DNA of 64,000 nt, from positions 31,267-95,266 of the forward strand of contig JBBSGI010000004.1 of the NCBI GenBank assembly GCA_038254365.1, written 5' to 3'. The notes under the pieces were generated by a model. The model did no database searches. It saw only the letters and a program-made list of their open reading frames with translations, and was not told where the DNA came from. Of the stretch, positions 33,640 to 42,187 are shown piece after piece (the first letter of the stretch is position 1; each line of letters opens with the position of its first letter). The DNA comes from JAWWPG01 sp038254365. Its GTDB lineage: Bacteria > Actinomycetota > Actinomycetes > Propionibacteriales > Nocardioidaceae. The position numbers and the translations under genes were made by a program.

Positions 33640-34727
33640 CCGTGGCCACCGAGACCGACCAGGTCGGGCACATCGGCCCTGGTGCCGCGCTGGAAGTGCG
33701 TCAACTCGGTGTGACGTTCCCTGCCCGCCGGAGACGGCCGCCGGTCCGAGCGGTCGATGACGTCAACCTCAGCATCGCCTCCGGTGAGATCGTCGCGCTG
33801 ATCGGCGAGTCAGGCTGTGGCAAGAGCACCCTCGCGCGGGCGCTGGTGGGTCTGGTCCGGCCGACCAGCGGGGAGGTCTGGTATGGCGGGCAGGCACTTC
33901 GGCACTCGAACCGCGCCATCAAGGAATACCGGCGACACGTCCAGCTGATCCTGCAGGATCCCGGCGGTGCGCTCAACCCGCGGCAGAACGTGTACGACGC
34001 CGTGGCCGAAGGCCCGCGCCTGCACGGCATCCGCGCCGACCTCGACGACCGGGTCCACTCCGCGCTGACCCGAGCCGGCCTCCGGCCCGCCGAGCAGTTC
34101 TACTCGCGCTACCCCTACGAGCTGAGCGGCGGCCAGCAGCAACGTGTGGTGATCGCCGGCGCGCTCGCGCTTGACCCTTCGGTGATCGTGGCGGACGAAC
34201 CGGTCTCCTCGCTCGATGCGTCCGTGCGGGGCGAGATCCTGCAGCTCATCCTGGCGCTGCGCGACAGCCTGTCGATGTCGGCTCTCGTCGTGAGCCACGA
34301 CCTCGGGTTGGCGTGGAACATCGCCGATCGGGTCGCCGTGATGTACCTCGGGCGCATCGTCGAGCTCGGACCCGTCTCCGATGTCCTCCTTCGGCCCCAG
34401 CACCCGTACACTCAGGCACTGCTGGCCGTCCTGCCGGGGGGGCCCGAACACCTGTCGTCGCAGCGGATACTTCCCGGCGAGCCGCCCGACCCGGCACGGA
34501 TCCCGCGGGGCTGCCGGTTCCACCCGCGCTGCCCCCTGCGCGCCGCCAGGCTGGGCTCGGACGAACGTGCGAACTGGTGCGCGACCCGCGATGTCGAGGT
34601 GCTGCCCGCGGGCACAGCGCAGAGCCACCACGCGGCCTGTCATCTGGCGGCGGCATCGGCGCGGGTGGCGACCGCTTCGGAGCCGGCTATCGGTCGCGAA
34701 GGTAGTCGAGCTGAGCCCGGACACTGA
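33636..34727 (+). CDS. Peptide ABC transporter ATP-binding protein (DppF-like)
   Basis: This 363-residue ATPase has Walker A GESGCGKSTLARAL, signature LSGGQQQRVVIAGAL, Walker B SVIVADEPVSSLD, and the C-terminal block PRGCRFHPRCPLRAARLGSDERANWC. It is the last gene of the importer operon. An Ala-rich tail of about 30 residues runs 41 bp over the end of the convergent MBL gene. Confidence 0.93.
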   Translation: MTVATETDQVGHIGPGAALEVRQLGVTFPARRRRPPVRAVDDVNLSIASGEIVALIGESGCGKSTLARALVGLVRPTSGEVWYGGQALRHSNRAIKEYRRHVQLILQDPGGALNPRQNVYDAVAEGPRLHGIRADLDDRVHSALTRAGLRPAEQFYSRYPYELSGGQQQRVVIAGALALDPSVIVADEPVSSLDASVRGEILQLILALRDSLSMSALVVSHDLGLAWNIADRVAVMYLGRIVELGPVSDVLLRPQHPYTQALLAVLPGGPEHLSSQRILPGEPPDPARIPRGCRFHPRCPLRAARLGSDERANWCATRDVEVLPAGTAQSHHAACHLAAASARVATASEPAIGREGSRAEPGH

Positions 34728-35463
34728 GCTCCGCGGCCGGCCAGAGGCGCTCGTCGACGTCTGCGTAGACGATGCGCACGACGTCCATCGGCTCGAGGAC
34801 ACCCGCCCCCCGGGCCTCGCGGACCTGGTCGAGGCGTTCGGCCCGGTGCGCGAGGTAGTGCTCGATCACCGGCAGCGCCTCCGCCAGCACCGGGCCATGA
34901 CCAGGCCAGATCGTCTTGACCTCACCGTGCTCGACCAGGTCTCGCAGTCGGCGCAGCGAGCCGAGATAGGGGCCGAGCTTGCCGTCCGGATGGGCCACGA
35001 CCGTCGTACCCCGACCGAGCACGGTGTCGCCGGTGAGCACCGCCTTGTCCGCGGGCACCAGGAAGCTGAGCGAGTCGCTGGTGTGGCCCGGAGTGGCAAC
35101 CACGCGGATCTCCAGCCCGTCCACCTCGACCACGTCGCCGTCATGGAGTCCCAGGTCGCCGTACACGAAGGCCGGGTCCAGCGCCCGGACTCCACAGCCG
35201 ACACGATCGGCGAACGCCTGGGCCCCCTCACTATGGTCCGCGTGAGCATGGGTGAGGAGCACGGCGACCACCTCACCGGCGGCCTCGGCGACGGTGCGCA
35301 GATGGTGGTCGTCGAGGGGTCCGGGATCGATGACGACCGACCGGTCGAGCTCCGTCGCGCGCAGCACCCAGGTATTGGTGCCGTCGAGGGTCATCGGCCC
35401 GGCGTTCGGCGCCAGCACGCATACTGCGTGCCGGCCGAACCGGCCACCGTTCCACGCCGTCAC
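34687..35463 (-). CDS. MBL-fold metallo-hydrolase (Rv3677c type, RNase Z/LACTB2-like)
   Basis: This protein of about 258 residues has the metal-binding motif LLTHAHADHSEG, a second His in VVATPGHTSDSLSF, and the Asp in VLTGDTVLG. A C-terminal helical extension (PVIEHYLAHRAERLDQVREA) and IWPGHGPV are typical of LACTB2-like enzymes. It starts at GTG 35463, overlapping the Nudix stop as GTGA. The substrate may be RNA or a thioester; this cannot be decided from the sequence. Confidence 0.88.
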   Translation of the reverse strand: MTAWNGGRFGRHAVCVLAPNAGPMTLDGTNTWVLRATELDRSVVIDPGPLDDHHLRTVAEAAGEVVAVLLTHAHADHSEGAQAFADRVGCGVRALDPAFVYGDLGLHDGDVVEVDGLEIRVVATPGHTSDSLSFLVPADKAVLTGDTVLGRGTTVVAHPDGKLGPYLGSLRRLRDLVEHGEVKTIWPGHGPVLAEALPVIEHYLAHRAERLDQVREARGAGVLEPMDVVRIVYADVDERLWPAAELSVRAQLDYLRDR

Positions 35464-36311
35464 GTCTGTATCTCGGGAGGCAGTACCAGCCTGGCCTCGT
35501 CGCCGACGACCTCGACGCCGGGCACCACGGTCGCGAGGGTGCGTTCCGTCGCCGCGTCCCAGACCTCCGCGGCGGTCGCGAAGGCCCCGATCTCGGCGAG
35601 CGTGACGTACGTCGGGGGCAGCATCATCATCGCGCCGGAGTCCACGCCGGCGAGGGCATCTGCCGGGCGCATCCACGCCACGGTGTCGGCCTCCCCTGAG
35701 ACGTCCCGGGTGCGCTGACCGGTGGGCAAGGAGGCCACGAAGAACCGGGTGTCGTAGCGTCTCGGCTCGAACTCGGGCGTGATCCAGTGCGCCCAGGCGG
35801 CGAGCAGGTCGGTGCGCAGCACCAGGCCACGCATGGTCAGGAAGTCGGCGAGGGCGAGGCTGCGATCGACGAGAGCCGTCCGGTCGCGTTCCCAGTCGTC
35901 TCCGGTGGTGTCTTCGACGATCGACGCCGGGGTGGATCCCGCCAGCAGCACGCCCGACTCCTCGAAGGTCTCGCGGACCGCCGCGCATACCAGTGCCCGG
36001 GCGGTTGAATCGTCGCACCGCAGCCGCTGCGCCCAGTCGGCGGGGCTCGGGCCTGCCCAGGCGACGGCCCGGTCGGAGTCGCGGCGGTCGACGGTGCCAC
36101 CCGGGAATGCGTACATCCCGGCCGCGAACACCATCTCCAGGTGGCGGCGGAGCAAATAGACCTGTAGCCGGTCGTCGTACCCGTCACCCTGCCTCAGCAG
36201 CATGACGGTCGCCGCGCCCTTCGGCACCACCGGGGAGCGCCCGCCCTCGAGGAACGCGCGGGCGTGCTCGGCCAGGGCCGGCGGGAGACGCCGGGTGCGG
36301 TCCACCGTCAC
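35460..36311 (-). CDS. Nudix hydrolase, NUDT19-like
   Basis: This 283-residue protein has a split Nudix box: FPGGTVDRRDSD is separated by an insert from ALVCAAVRETFEESGVLL. That insertion and the AATVMLLRQ opening are typical of the NUDT19/RppA-like branch, which acts on CoA derivatives. It is cotranscribed with the MBL gene. The start ATG 36311 follows the RidA gene by 24 bp. Confidence 0.85.
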   Translation of the reverse strand: MTVDRTRRLPPALAEHARAFLEGGRSPVVPKGAATVMLLRQGDGYDDRLQVYLLRRHLEMVFAAGMYAFPGGTVDRRDSDRAVAWAGPSPADWAQRLRCDDSTARALVCAAVRETFEESGVLLAGSTPASIVEDTTGDDWERDRTALVDRSLALADFLTMRGLVLRTDLLAAWAHWITPEFEPRRYDTRFFVASLPTGQRTRDVSGEADTVAWMRPADALAGVDSGAMMMLPPTYVTLAEIGAFATAAEVWDAATERTLATVVPGVEVVGDEARLVLPPEIQT

Positions 36312-36335
36312 AGTTCCACCGTCATAGGTCTCCGG

Positions 36336-36797
36336 TCAGCGGACCTCGACCACCATCTCGACCTCGACCGGGGCGTCGAGCGGCAGCACGGGCACCCCGA
36401 CGGCCGAGCGGGCGTGCTGTCCGGCGTCACCGAAGACCTTGCCGATCAGCTCGCTGGCGCCGTTCGCGACGCCCGGCTGGCCGGTGAAGTCTGGTGTGCT
36501 CGCGACGAACGCCACCACCTTGACCACCCGTACGACGCTGGAAAGGTCACCGATGACGCTCTTGACCGCCGCGATGGCGTTCAAGGCGCAGCGCTGGGCA
36601 CAGGCGGTGCCGTCCTCCGCACTGACCTGCCCGCCCACCTTGCCGGTCATCATCAGTTGGCCGTCGCGCATCGGCAGCTGGCCGCTGGTGTAGACGTAGC
36701 TCCCCGTCCGAACCGCCGGCACATACGCCGCGACCGGCTTCGGGACCTCCGGGATGGCCAGCCCGAGTTCCAGCACGCACTCCTCGGGAGTCGGCAC
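36336..36797 (-). CDS. RidA family protein (Rv3678c position)
   Basis: This protein of about 153 residues belongs to the YjgF/YER057c/RidA family, most like the Atu1372-type branch (VPKPVAAYVPAVRTGSYVYTSGQLPMRDGQL, then RVVKVVAFVASTPDF). It should be a trimeric deaminase for reactive enamines or imines. The start GTG 36797 is one base after the DUF4177 stop and has AGAGGG in front. GTG 36812 is an alternative. Confidence 0.85.
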   Translation of the reverse strand: MPTPEECVLELGLAIPEVPKPVAAYVPAVRTGSYVYTSGQLPMRDGQLMMTGKVGGQVSAEDGTACAQRCALNAIAAVKSVIGDLSSVVRVVKVVAFVASTPDFTGQPGVANGASELIGKVFGDAGQHARSAVGVPVLPLDAPVEVEMVVEVR

Positions 36798-36798
36798 C

Positions 36799-36954
36799 TC
36801 AGGCCCTCTCACGCTTGAAGTAGGCCACCAGGTTCTCCGGCGTCAACCCCGGCATGACCTGCACCAGCTCCCACCCGTCTTCGCCCATGTTGTCGAGGAT
36901 CTGCTTGGTCGCGTGGACCAGCAGCGGCACCGTCATGTACTCCCACTTCGTCAT
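36799..36954 (-). CDS. Small DUF4177-type protein
   Basis: This 51-residue protein reads MTKWEYMTVPLLVHATKQ, then ILDNMGEDGWELVQVMPG. The KWEYxxV opening and the GxxGWELV block are hallmarks of the DUF4177 group. It is the first gene of the RidA-Nudix-MBL operon. Function is unknown. Such proteins are easily missed because of their size. Confidence 0.75.
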   Translation of the reverse strand: MTKWEYMTVPLLVHATKQILDNMGEDGWELVQVMPGLTPENLVAYFKRERA

Positions 36955-36991
36955 AGCCGCGACTCTATCGACTGCGGGTACCGTCGTCCTC

Positions 36992-37849
36992 GTGGATGCC
37001 CGCGAGGTGCTCAGCAGGACGGCTCGCGGTCCGGACCGGGAGCTCCGGTACGACGACCACCCCGACGCCGTGATCGACCTCTTCCTGCCCCCGGTGGCCG
37101 GGGATGAGGACCCGCCTTGCGCCCCCGGCCCCACTCCCACGCCGGCCGTCGACTCGTTGGGGGCCGGTCCCTCACCTGCTGAGGCGACGCCGCTGCTGGT
37201 GTTCTTCCACGGCGGCTTCTGGCGCGAGGAGTGGGACCGCACCCACGTGCGGCCGCTCGCCTGGGCGCTGGCCACGGCCGGCTTCGTGGTGGCCACGCCG
37301 GAGTACCGCCGAGGTGCTTCGAGCTGGCCCGACATGAGCGCCGATGTGGAGGCGTCGCTGGACGCCGTACGTCGCCTCGTGGACGGGGCAGCACCGGGCT
37401 GCATCGACCGGGAGGCGCCACTCGTGCTCAGCGGCCACTCCGCGGGGGGCCACCTGGCGATGTGGGTGGGTCTTCGCGCTGGGCCAGCCGTCGTGCGGCA
37501 CATCGTCGCACTCGCCCCCGTGGCCGACGTCGGCTACGCCGCCCGCACCGGCATGGGGGACAACGCGGCGCAGGATCTGCTCGGCGGCGGACCAACCGAC
37601 GCGCCGGAGGCGTATGCCGCCGCTGACGTCGTGTCCCTGCTGCCCGGCGGGGTGCCGGTCACGCTGATCCAGGGCGACGCCGACCGTCAGGTCGCGGTCG
37701 AGATGAACCGCCTGGTCTCCCGCGCCGTCACTCCGGAGGAGTCCGACGCCGCGTTCCGGTACGTCGAGCTCCCCGGTGTCGACCACTTCGCCCTCATCGA
37801 CCCGGAGTCCAACGCCTGGCCCGCCGTGCTGCGAGCGCTGGCCTCCTGA
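36992..37849 (+). CDS. Alpha/beta hydrolase (esterase/kynurenine-formamidase-like)
   Basis: This protein of about 285 residues has an HGGFW oxyanion motif (LLVFFHGGFWREEWDRTH), the nucleophile elbow LSGHSAGGHLAMW, Asp in LIQGDADRQV, and His in GVDHFALID. The HGGFW form is typical of kynurenine-formamidase-like and carboxylesterase enzymes. It starts at GTG 36992, seven bases after TACCGT, so it may be leaderless. The neighbourhood has no tryptophan-degradation genes. Confidence 0.85.
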   Translation: MDAREVLSRTARGPDRELRYDDHPDAVIDLFLPPVAGDEDPPCAPGPTPTPAVDSLGAGPSPAEATPLLVFFHGGFWREEWDRTHVRPLAWALATAGFVVATPEYRRGASSWPDMSADVEASLDAVRRLVDGAAPGCIDREAPLVLSGHSAGGHLAMWVGLRAGPAVVRHIVALAPVADVGYAARTGMGDNAAQDLLGGGPTDAPEAYAAADVVSLLPGGVPVTLIQGDADRQVAVEMNRLVSRAVTPEESDAAFRYVELPGVDHFALIDPESNAWPAVLRALAS

Positions 37850-37971
37850 TGTTCTGGCCGCCACCCTGGAGGCCCATCTGGTGTGGAAGCAATGCGCCAC
37901 TTGGTGACACTGTCCTTCCACCCGGCACCTCTTAGACGCTTCGTCTCGCCCGCGGCGTTACCTCCCTCCAC

Positions 37972-38025
37972 GCATTCGTCCGACCCACCGCGGGGGTCCT
38001 ACGCCTGCCACTCTCGGACGAACCC
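37972..38025. repeat. 53-54 bp inverted-repeat element, copy 2a
   Basis: The left arm CATTCGTCCGACC and the right arm TCGGACGAACC frame this 54-bp unit. It is the first of a tandem pair whose units start 63 bp apart, with a 9-bp spacer. It lies between convergent esterase and CoA-transferase genes. Confidence 0.8.
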
Positions 38026-38034
38026 GCCGCTCAC

Positions 38035-38088
38035 GGATTCGTCCGACCCAGCGGGGGGGCTTCACGCAGGATGCTCCCGGACGAATCC
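38035..38088. repeat. 53-54 bp inverted-repeat element, copy 2b
   Basis: The arms are GGATTCGTCCG and CGGACGAATCC, a perfect 11-bp pair, in a 54-bp unit with a G run in the loop. An additional single half, CGGACGAATCC, sits at 38096-38106, 5 bp before the CoA-transferase stop codon. Confidence 0.85.
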
Positions 38089-38110
38089 GGATCGACGGAC
38101 GAATCCGACG

Positions 38111-38746
38111 TCAGCGGGCGGAGGTCAGGGCCGGCTCGGTCTTGTCGCGGACCTCGTCCTCGGTGACCTCTGGCGCGCGTTCCCGCAGCACCAGCCCCTC
38201 CCCGGTCACGTCGATCACGGCCAGGTCGGTGATGATCCGCTGGACGACGCCAAGACCGGTGTACGGCAATGAGCACTGGTTGACGATCTTGTACGACCCG
38301 TCGCGGGCCACATGCTCCATCAGCACGATCACCCGCTTGGCGCCGTGCACGAGGTCCATCGCCCCGCCCATGCCCTTGACCATCTTGCCGGGGATCATCC
38401 AGTTGGCGATGTCGCCGCGGACCGACACCTGCATGGCGCCGAGAATCGCGGCGTCGATCTTGCCCCCGCGGATCATCCCGAAGGACGTGGCCGAGTCGAA
38501 GAACGCCGCGCCGGGCCGTACCGTCACGGTCTCCTTGCCGGCGTTGATCAGGTCCGGATCCTCCTCCCCGTCGAGGGGGTAGGCGCCGACTCCGAGGATC
38601 CCGTTCTCCGACTGCAACACGATCTCCACGCCGTCCGGCACGTAGTTCGGCACCAGGGTCGGCAGGCCGATGCCCAGATTGACGTAGGCGCCGTCCTCGA
38701 GCTCCGATGCCGCCCGGGCCGCCATCTGCTGCCGCGTCCAGGCCAT
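38111..38746 (-). CDS. 3-oxoacid CoA-transferase, subunit B
   Basis: This is the 211-residue beta subunit of a two-part family I CoA-transferase. The catalytic Glu is in VLQSENGILGVG. Other family blocks are NLGIGLPTLVPNYVPDG and GGKIDAAILGAMQVS. It starts at ATG 38746, overlapping subunit A as ATGA. The pair moves CoA between succinyl-CoA and a 3-oxoacid, in ketone-body or aromatic catabolism. It has no place in the mycobacterial gene order and looks inserted. Confidence 0.92.
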   Translation of the reverse strand: MAWTRQQMAARAASELEDGAYVNLGIGLPTLVPNYVPDGVEIVLQSENGILGVGAYPLDGEEDPDLINAGKETVTVRPGAAFFDSATSFGMIRGGKIDAAILGAMQVSVRGDIANWMIPGKMVKGMGGAMDLVHGAKRVIVLMEHVARDGSYKIVNQCSLPYTGLGVVQRIITDLAVIDVTGEGLVLRERAPEVTEDEVRDKTEPALTSAR

Positions 38747-39528
38747 CAGCTCTGTCCTTGTCGGTGCCGGACGGTCCGCTTCTCGATCCGCTTCTCGGCC
38801 GCCTGCTCCGCCGTCAGGGCGACGACCCGCTGCACGAAGACGCCAGGCAGATGTACGTCGTTGGCGGTCAGCTCGCCGGGCTCCACGAGCTCTTCCACCT
38901 CCGCAATGGTCACTCGCCCGGCCATCGCGCAGAGCGGGTTGAAGTTGCGTGCGGAGTCGCGGAAGACCAGGTTGCCGTGGCGGTCGCCGCGCCACGCGCG
39001 CACGAGCCCGAAGTCGGTGATGATCGCCCGCTCGAGCACGTAGGTCCGGGGCCCTTCTGCCGTGTCGAACTCCCTGGTGTCCTTCGGGGGGCTCGCCACG
39101 GTGACGTTTCCGCGGTCGTCGTACCGCCACGGCAGGCCCCCGTCGGCGACCTGCGTGCCGACTCCGGTGGCCGTGTAGAACGCCGGTATCCCCGAACCGC
39201 CGGCCCGCAGCCGCTCGGCCAGGGTGCCCTGTGGCGTGAGCTCGACCTCGAGCTCACCGCTCAGATACTGCCGCTCGAACTCCTTGTTCTCGCCGACGTA
39301 CGACGCCACCATCCGGCTGATCCGCTTGGCGCGCAGCAGCACGCCCAGACCCCAGTCATCGACGCCGCAGTTGTTCGAGACCGCCTCGAGGTCGACGACG
39401 TCCGCGTCGAGCAGTGCCCGGATCAGCACGCTGGGGATCCCGCACAGCCCGAAACCACCGACCGCCAGCGACGACCCGCTGGTGATGTCGGCCACCGCCT
39501 CCGCCGCGCCGGCGACCACTTTGTCCAC
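38746..39528 (-). CDS. 3-oxoacid CoA-transferase, subunit A
   Basis: This is the 260-residue alpha subunit. GGFGLCGIPSVLI is the glycine-rich CoA loop, followed by VSNNCGVDDWGLGVLL and the family end block GRVTIAEVEELVEPGELTANDVHLPG. GTG 39528 behind GGAGGAGGGC is the chosen start; a longer frame from 39555 would include the ribosome site. It is the first gene of the two-gene operon. Confidence 0.92.
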   Translation of the reverse strand: MDKVVAGAAEAVADITSGSSLAVGGFGLCGIPSVLIRALLDADVVDLEAVSNNCGVDDWGLGVLLRAKRISRMVASYVGENKEFERQYLSGELEVELTPQGTLAERLRAGGSGIPAFYTATGVGTQVADGGLPWRYDDRGNVTVASPPKDTREFDTAEGPRTYVLERAIITDFGLVRAWRGDRHGNLVFRDSARNFNPLCAMAGRVTIAEVEELVEPGELTANDVHLPGVFVQRVVALTAEQAAEKRIEKRTVRHRQGQS

Positions 39529-39605
39529 GCGCCCTCCTCCACTCGACCGTTGCAACCTACCGCAGCCCGGGAGCCTGCCTGGGAGTGTCCTCGACCGAGC
39601 ATGCG

Positions 39606-39611
39606 TAGATT
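39606..39611 (+). promoter_or_regulatory. -10 box of a leaderless promoter (ArsA-like gene 1)
   Basis: TAGATT is followed by seven bases and GTG 39619. The in-frame ATG 39601 lies upstream of this box and is therefore not preferred. Confidence 0.5.
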
Positions 39612-39618
39612 TGTCGAC

Positions 39619-40620
39619 GTGACAGCCGCCCCACCACCGCTCGCCGCGCGCCTACACATCGTCACCGGCAAGGGCGGTACCGGCAAGACCACGACCGCGG
39701 CCGCCCTGGCGCTCGCGCTGGCCGGCAAGGGACGCCGGGTGCTGCTGTGCGAGATCGAGGGCCGGCAGGGCATCGCCTCGATGTTCGACGTGGCGCCTCT
39801 GCCGTACGTCGAGCGGCGGATCGCGATCGGCAACGACGGCGGCGAGATCTGGGCGCTGGCCATCGACGCCGAGGCGGCCCTGCTGGAGTACCTCGACATG
39901 TTCTACCACCTGGGCCGGGCCGGGAAGGCGCTCGACAAGTTCGGCGTCACCGACTTCGCGACCACCATCGCGCCGGGCCTGCGCGACGTGCTGCTGATCG
40001 GCAAGGTCTACGAGGCCGCCCGGCGCTCCGCCGGCGGCAGGTCGGCGAGCGGGAGGTCGCCGTACGACGCGGTCGTCCTCGACGCCCCGCCGACGGGCCG
40101 GATCGGCCGGTTCCTCAACGTCAACACCGAGGTCGCCGGCATCGCGGGGGTGGGGCCGGTCCGCAACCAAGCCGCCTCGATCATGCGGCTGCTGAAGTCC
40201 GACCAGTGCCGGGTCCACTTCGTCACCACCCTGGAGGAGATGCCGGTCCAGGAGACGCTCGACGGCATCGCCGAGATCTCGCGGCTCGGCCTGCCCGTCG
40301 GCACGGTCATCGTGAACATGCAACGCGAGCCGGGGCTGCCACCAGCGGACCTCCTGGCGGCGGCCGGAGGGGCGCTCGACCTCGACCGGGTCTCGGCCTC
40401 GCTCACCAAGGCCGGCCTCACCGTCGACGACGCCATGCTGGCCGCCCTCGCCGACGAGGCGGCCGCCCATGCCGACCGGGTCGAGCTGGAGAGCAGCCAG
40501 CGGGCCCGTCTCGCGGACGCGAAGCTGCCCCTCGTCACGCTCCCCCTTCTCGCGGAGGGCGTCGACCTCGGCGCCCTGTACGACTTCGCCGACCAGCTGC
40601 GGTCCGAAGAAGGCCACTGA
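39619..40620 (+). CDS. ArsA/Get3-like ATPase, first of a pair (Rv3679 type)
   Basis: This protein of about 333 residues has a P-loop of the ArsA/Get3 kind (LHIVTGKGGTGKTTTAAALALAL), with the signature lysine before the G-T-G-K-T. Other blocks are LLCEIEGRQGIASMFDV, ATTIAPGLRDVLLIGK and VVLDAPPTGRIGRFL. It matches Rv3679 closely in the parts I can recall. In actinobacteria the pair is proposed to form a heterodimer needed for envelope integrity rather than arsenic export. No arsenic genes are near. Confidence 0.9.
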   Translation: MTAAPPPLAARLHIVTGKGGTGKTTTAAALALALAGKGRRVLLCEIEGRQGIASMFDVAPLPYVERRIAIGNDGGEIWALAIDAEAALLEYLDMFYHLGRAGKALDKFGVTDFATTIAPGLRDVLLIGKVYEAARRSAGGRSASGRSPYDAVVLDAPPTGRIGRFLNVNTEVAGIAGVGPVRNQAASIMRLLKSDQCRVHFVTTLEEMPVQETLDGIAEISRLGLPVGTVIVNMQREPGLPPADLLAAAGGALDLDRVSASLTKAGLTVDDAMLAALADEAAAHADRVELESSQRARLADAKLPLVTLPLLAEGVDLGALYDFADQLRSEEGH

Positions 40621-41828
40621 TGGCCGGTACGGCGGGACGACCGCGTCGCGACACCCAACCGGGGCGTGGAGGGCAGCCACGCGTTGGACCGATGACCGCT
40701 CGGTTGTCGGACGTGCCGGCCCTGGACCTCGATGCGCTCATCGCCAACCGCGACGTGCACACGATCGTGTGCTGCGGCTCCGGCGGCGTCGGCAAGACGA
40801 CCACCTCGGCGGCACTGGCGCTGCAGGCGGCCGAGGCCGGGCGCAAGGTGGTGGTGCTCACCATCGACCCGGCGCGGCGGCTGGCCCAGTCGATGGGGCT
40901 GACCGAGCTGGACAACGTGCCCCGGCCAGTCGTGGGCGTCGACGGCACTCGAGGCGGCAGCCTGGACGCGATGATGCTCGACATGAAGCGAACCTTCGAT
41001 GAGGTCGTGGAGAGCCACGCGACGCGTGCGAAGGCAGCACAGATCATGGCGAACCCGTTCTATCAGGCGCTGTCGAGCTCATTCGCTGGCACGCAGGAGT
41101 ACATGGCCATGGAGAAGCTCAGCCAGCTGCAGGCGGAGGCGGCCGCGAGCAGACGCTGGGACCTGATCGTCGTGGACACGCCGCCGTCCCGGTCGGCGCT
41201 GGACTTCCTGGACGCACCAGAGCGGCTGTCGTCGTTCCTCGACGGGCGGCTGATCCGGGTGTTGACAGCGCCGGCGCGGGGACCGGCCCGGCTGTTGACG
41301 GCCGGCATGTCCGTGGTGACCACCGTGATCACCAAGGTGATCGGCGGGCAGTTGCTGCGTGACATGCAGACCTTCGTGGCCGCCTTCGACACCCTGTTCG
41401 GAGGGTTCCGGGCCAGGGCCGAGAAGACCTACCGAGTCCTCAAGGACCGGCAGACAGCCTTCCTCGTCGTGGCGTCGCCGGATGTCGACGCCCTGCGCGA
41501 GGCCGCCTTCTTCGTCGAGCGGCTGGCCGCCGAGACGATGCCGCTTGCGGGCCTCGTCCTCAACCGGCTCACGACCGCGCCGCCCTCGGGCATCTCGGCT
41601 CAGGCGGCGTGGGCAGGGGCGGAGCGGCTCGCCGACGACGACCCTTTGACTGCCGGGCTGCTCCGTCTGCACGCGGAGCGTCTCGGCCGGGTCAACCGCG
41701 AACGCGCCCTGCGCCGACGTTTCGCCGCCGCGCACCCTCGGGTGGCGACGGCCACCGTCGCGGCGCTGCCCAGCGACGTACACGACCTCGACGCACTGCG
41801 CCGAATGGCCTCGTCGATGATCGCGTGA
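40620..41828 (+). CDS. ArsA/Get3-like ATPase, second of the pair (Rv3680 type)
   Basis: This protein of about 402 residues starts at ATG 40620, sharing one base with the upstream stop; ATG 40692 is an alternative. The P-loop is CCGSGGVGKTTTSAALAL, followed by VLTIDPARRLAQSMGL (switch-like region) and IVVDTPPSRSALDFLDAPERL. The two genes are a fixed pair in the lineage, upstream of convergent whiB4. The subunits differ in the P-loop, as is usual for this heterodimer. Confidence 0.9.
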   Translation: MAGTAGRPRRDTQPGRGGQPRVGPMTARLSDVPALDLDALIANRDVHTIVCCGSGGVGKTTTSAALALQAAEAGRKVVVLTIDPARRLAQSMGLTELDNVPRPVVGVDGTRGGSLDAMMLDMKRTFDEVVESHATRAKAAQIMANPFYQALSSSFAGTQEYMAMEKLSQLQAEAAASRRWDLIVVDTPPSRSALDFLDAPERLSSFLDGRLIRVLTAPARGPARLLTAGMSVVTTVITKVIGGQLLRDMQTFVAAFDTLFGGFRARAEKTYRVLKDRQTAFLVVASPDVDALREAAFFVERLAAETMPLAGLVLNRLTTAPPSGISAQAAWAGAERLADDDPLTAGLLRLHAERLGRVNRERALRRRFAAAHPRVATATVAALPSDVHDLDALRRMASSMIA

Positions 41829-41875
41829 GGGTGAATGGGTGACCTCGTGCTTGAGACACGCCGCGCCGACGGGCC

Positions 41876-42187
41876 TTAGCCGGCCAGCTGCCCGCTCAGC
41901 AGGAGAGCGACCGACACGTGCTCCTCGCGGGCGGCTTCGAGCAGCCTCCGCCACGACGTCACGTTCGGGCGCCTGCGCAGGAGTGCGCGACGCTCCCGCT
42001 CGGTCATGCCGCCCCACACCCCCCACTCGATGTGGTTGTCCAGGGCTTCCGCGAGACACTCTGTGCGTACTGGGCATTGACCACACACCTGTTTGGCGCG
42101 ATTCTGCGCCGCCCCCCGGACAAAGAGCTCGTCGGGCCTTGACCCCTTGCACGCCGCGAAGTCCGACCAATCCTCGTTAAACCCCAT
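41876..42187 (-). CDS. whiB4: WhiB-family iron-sulfur regulator (WhiB4 position)
   Basis: This 103-residue protein has four cysteines at residues 13, 35, 38 and 44 (C, then C-X2-C-X5-C) that bind a 4Fe-4S cluster, and the turn GVWGGMTERERRALLRR. WhiB proteins are redox- or NO-sensing regulators that act with sigma factors. The A+G-rich AGGGGAAAA lies before ATG 42187. It diverges from ponA2, as Rv3681c and Rv3682 do, which supports the WhiB4 name. Confidence 0.93.
   Translation of the reverse strand: MGFNEDWSDFAACKGSRPDELFVRGAAQNRAKQVCGQCPVRTECLAEALDNHIEWGVWGGMTERERRALLRRRPNVTSWRRLLEAAREEHVSVALLLSGQLAG

Noticed and set aside
35787..36205. Plus-strand frames opposite the Nudix gene
   Set aside because: They are Arg/Ser-rich shadows of the Nudix and MBL genes with no conserved motif.
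39619..41828. Arsenic-resistance locus from the ArsA-like ATPases
   Set aside because: No ArsB, ArsC or ArsD and no arsenic-type ArsR nearby. The pair matches Rv3679/Rv3680, which are not arsenic pumps.
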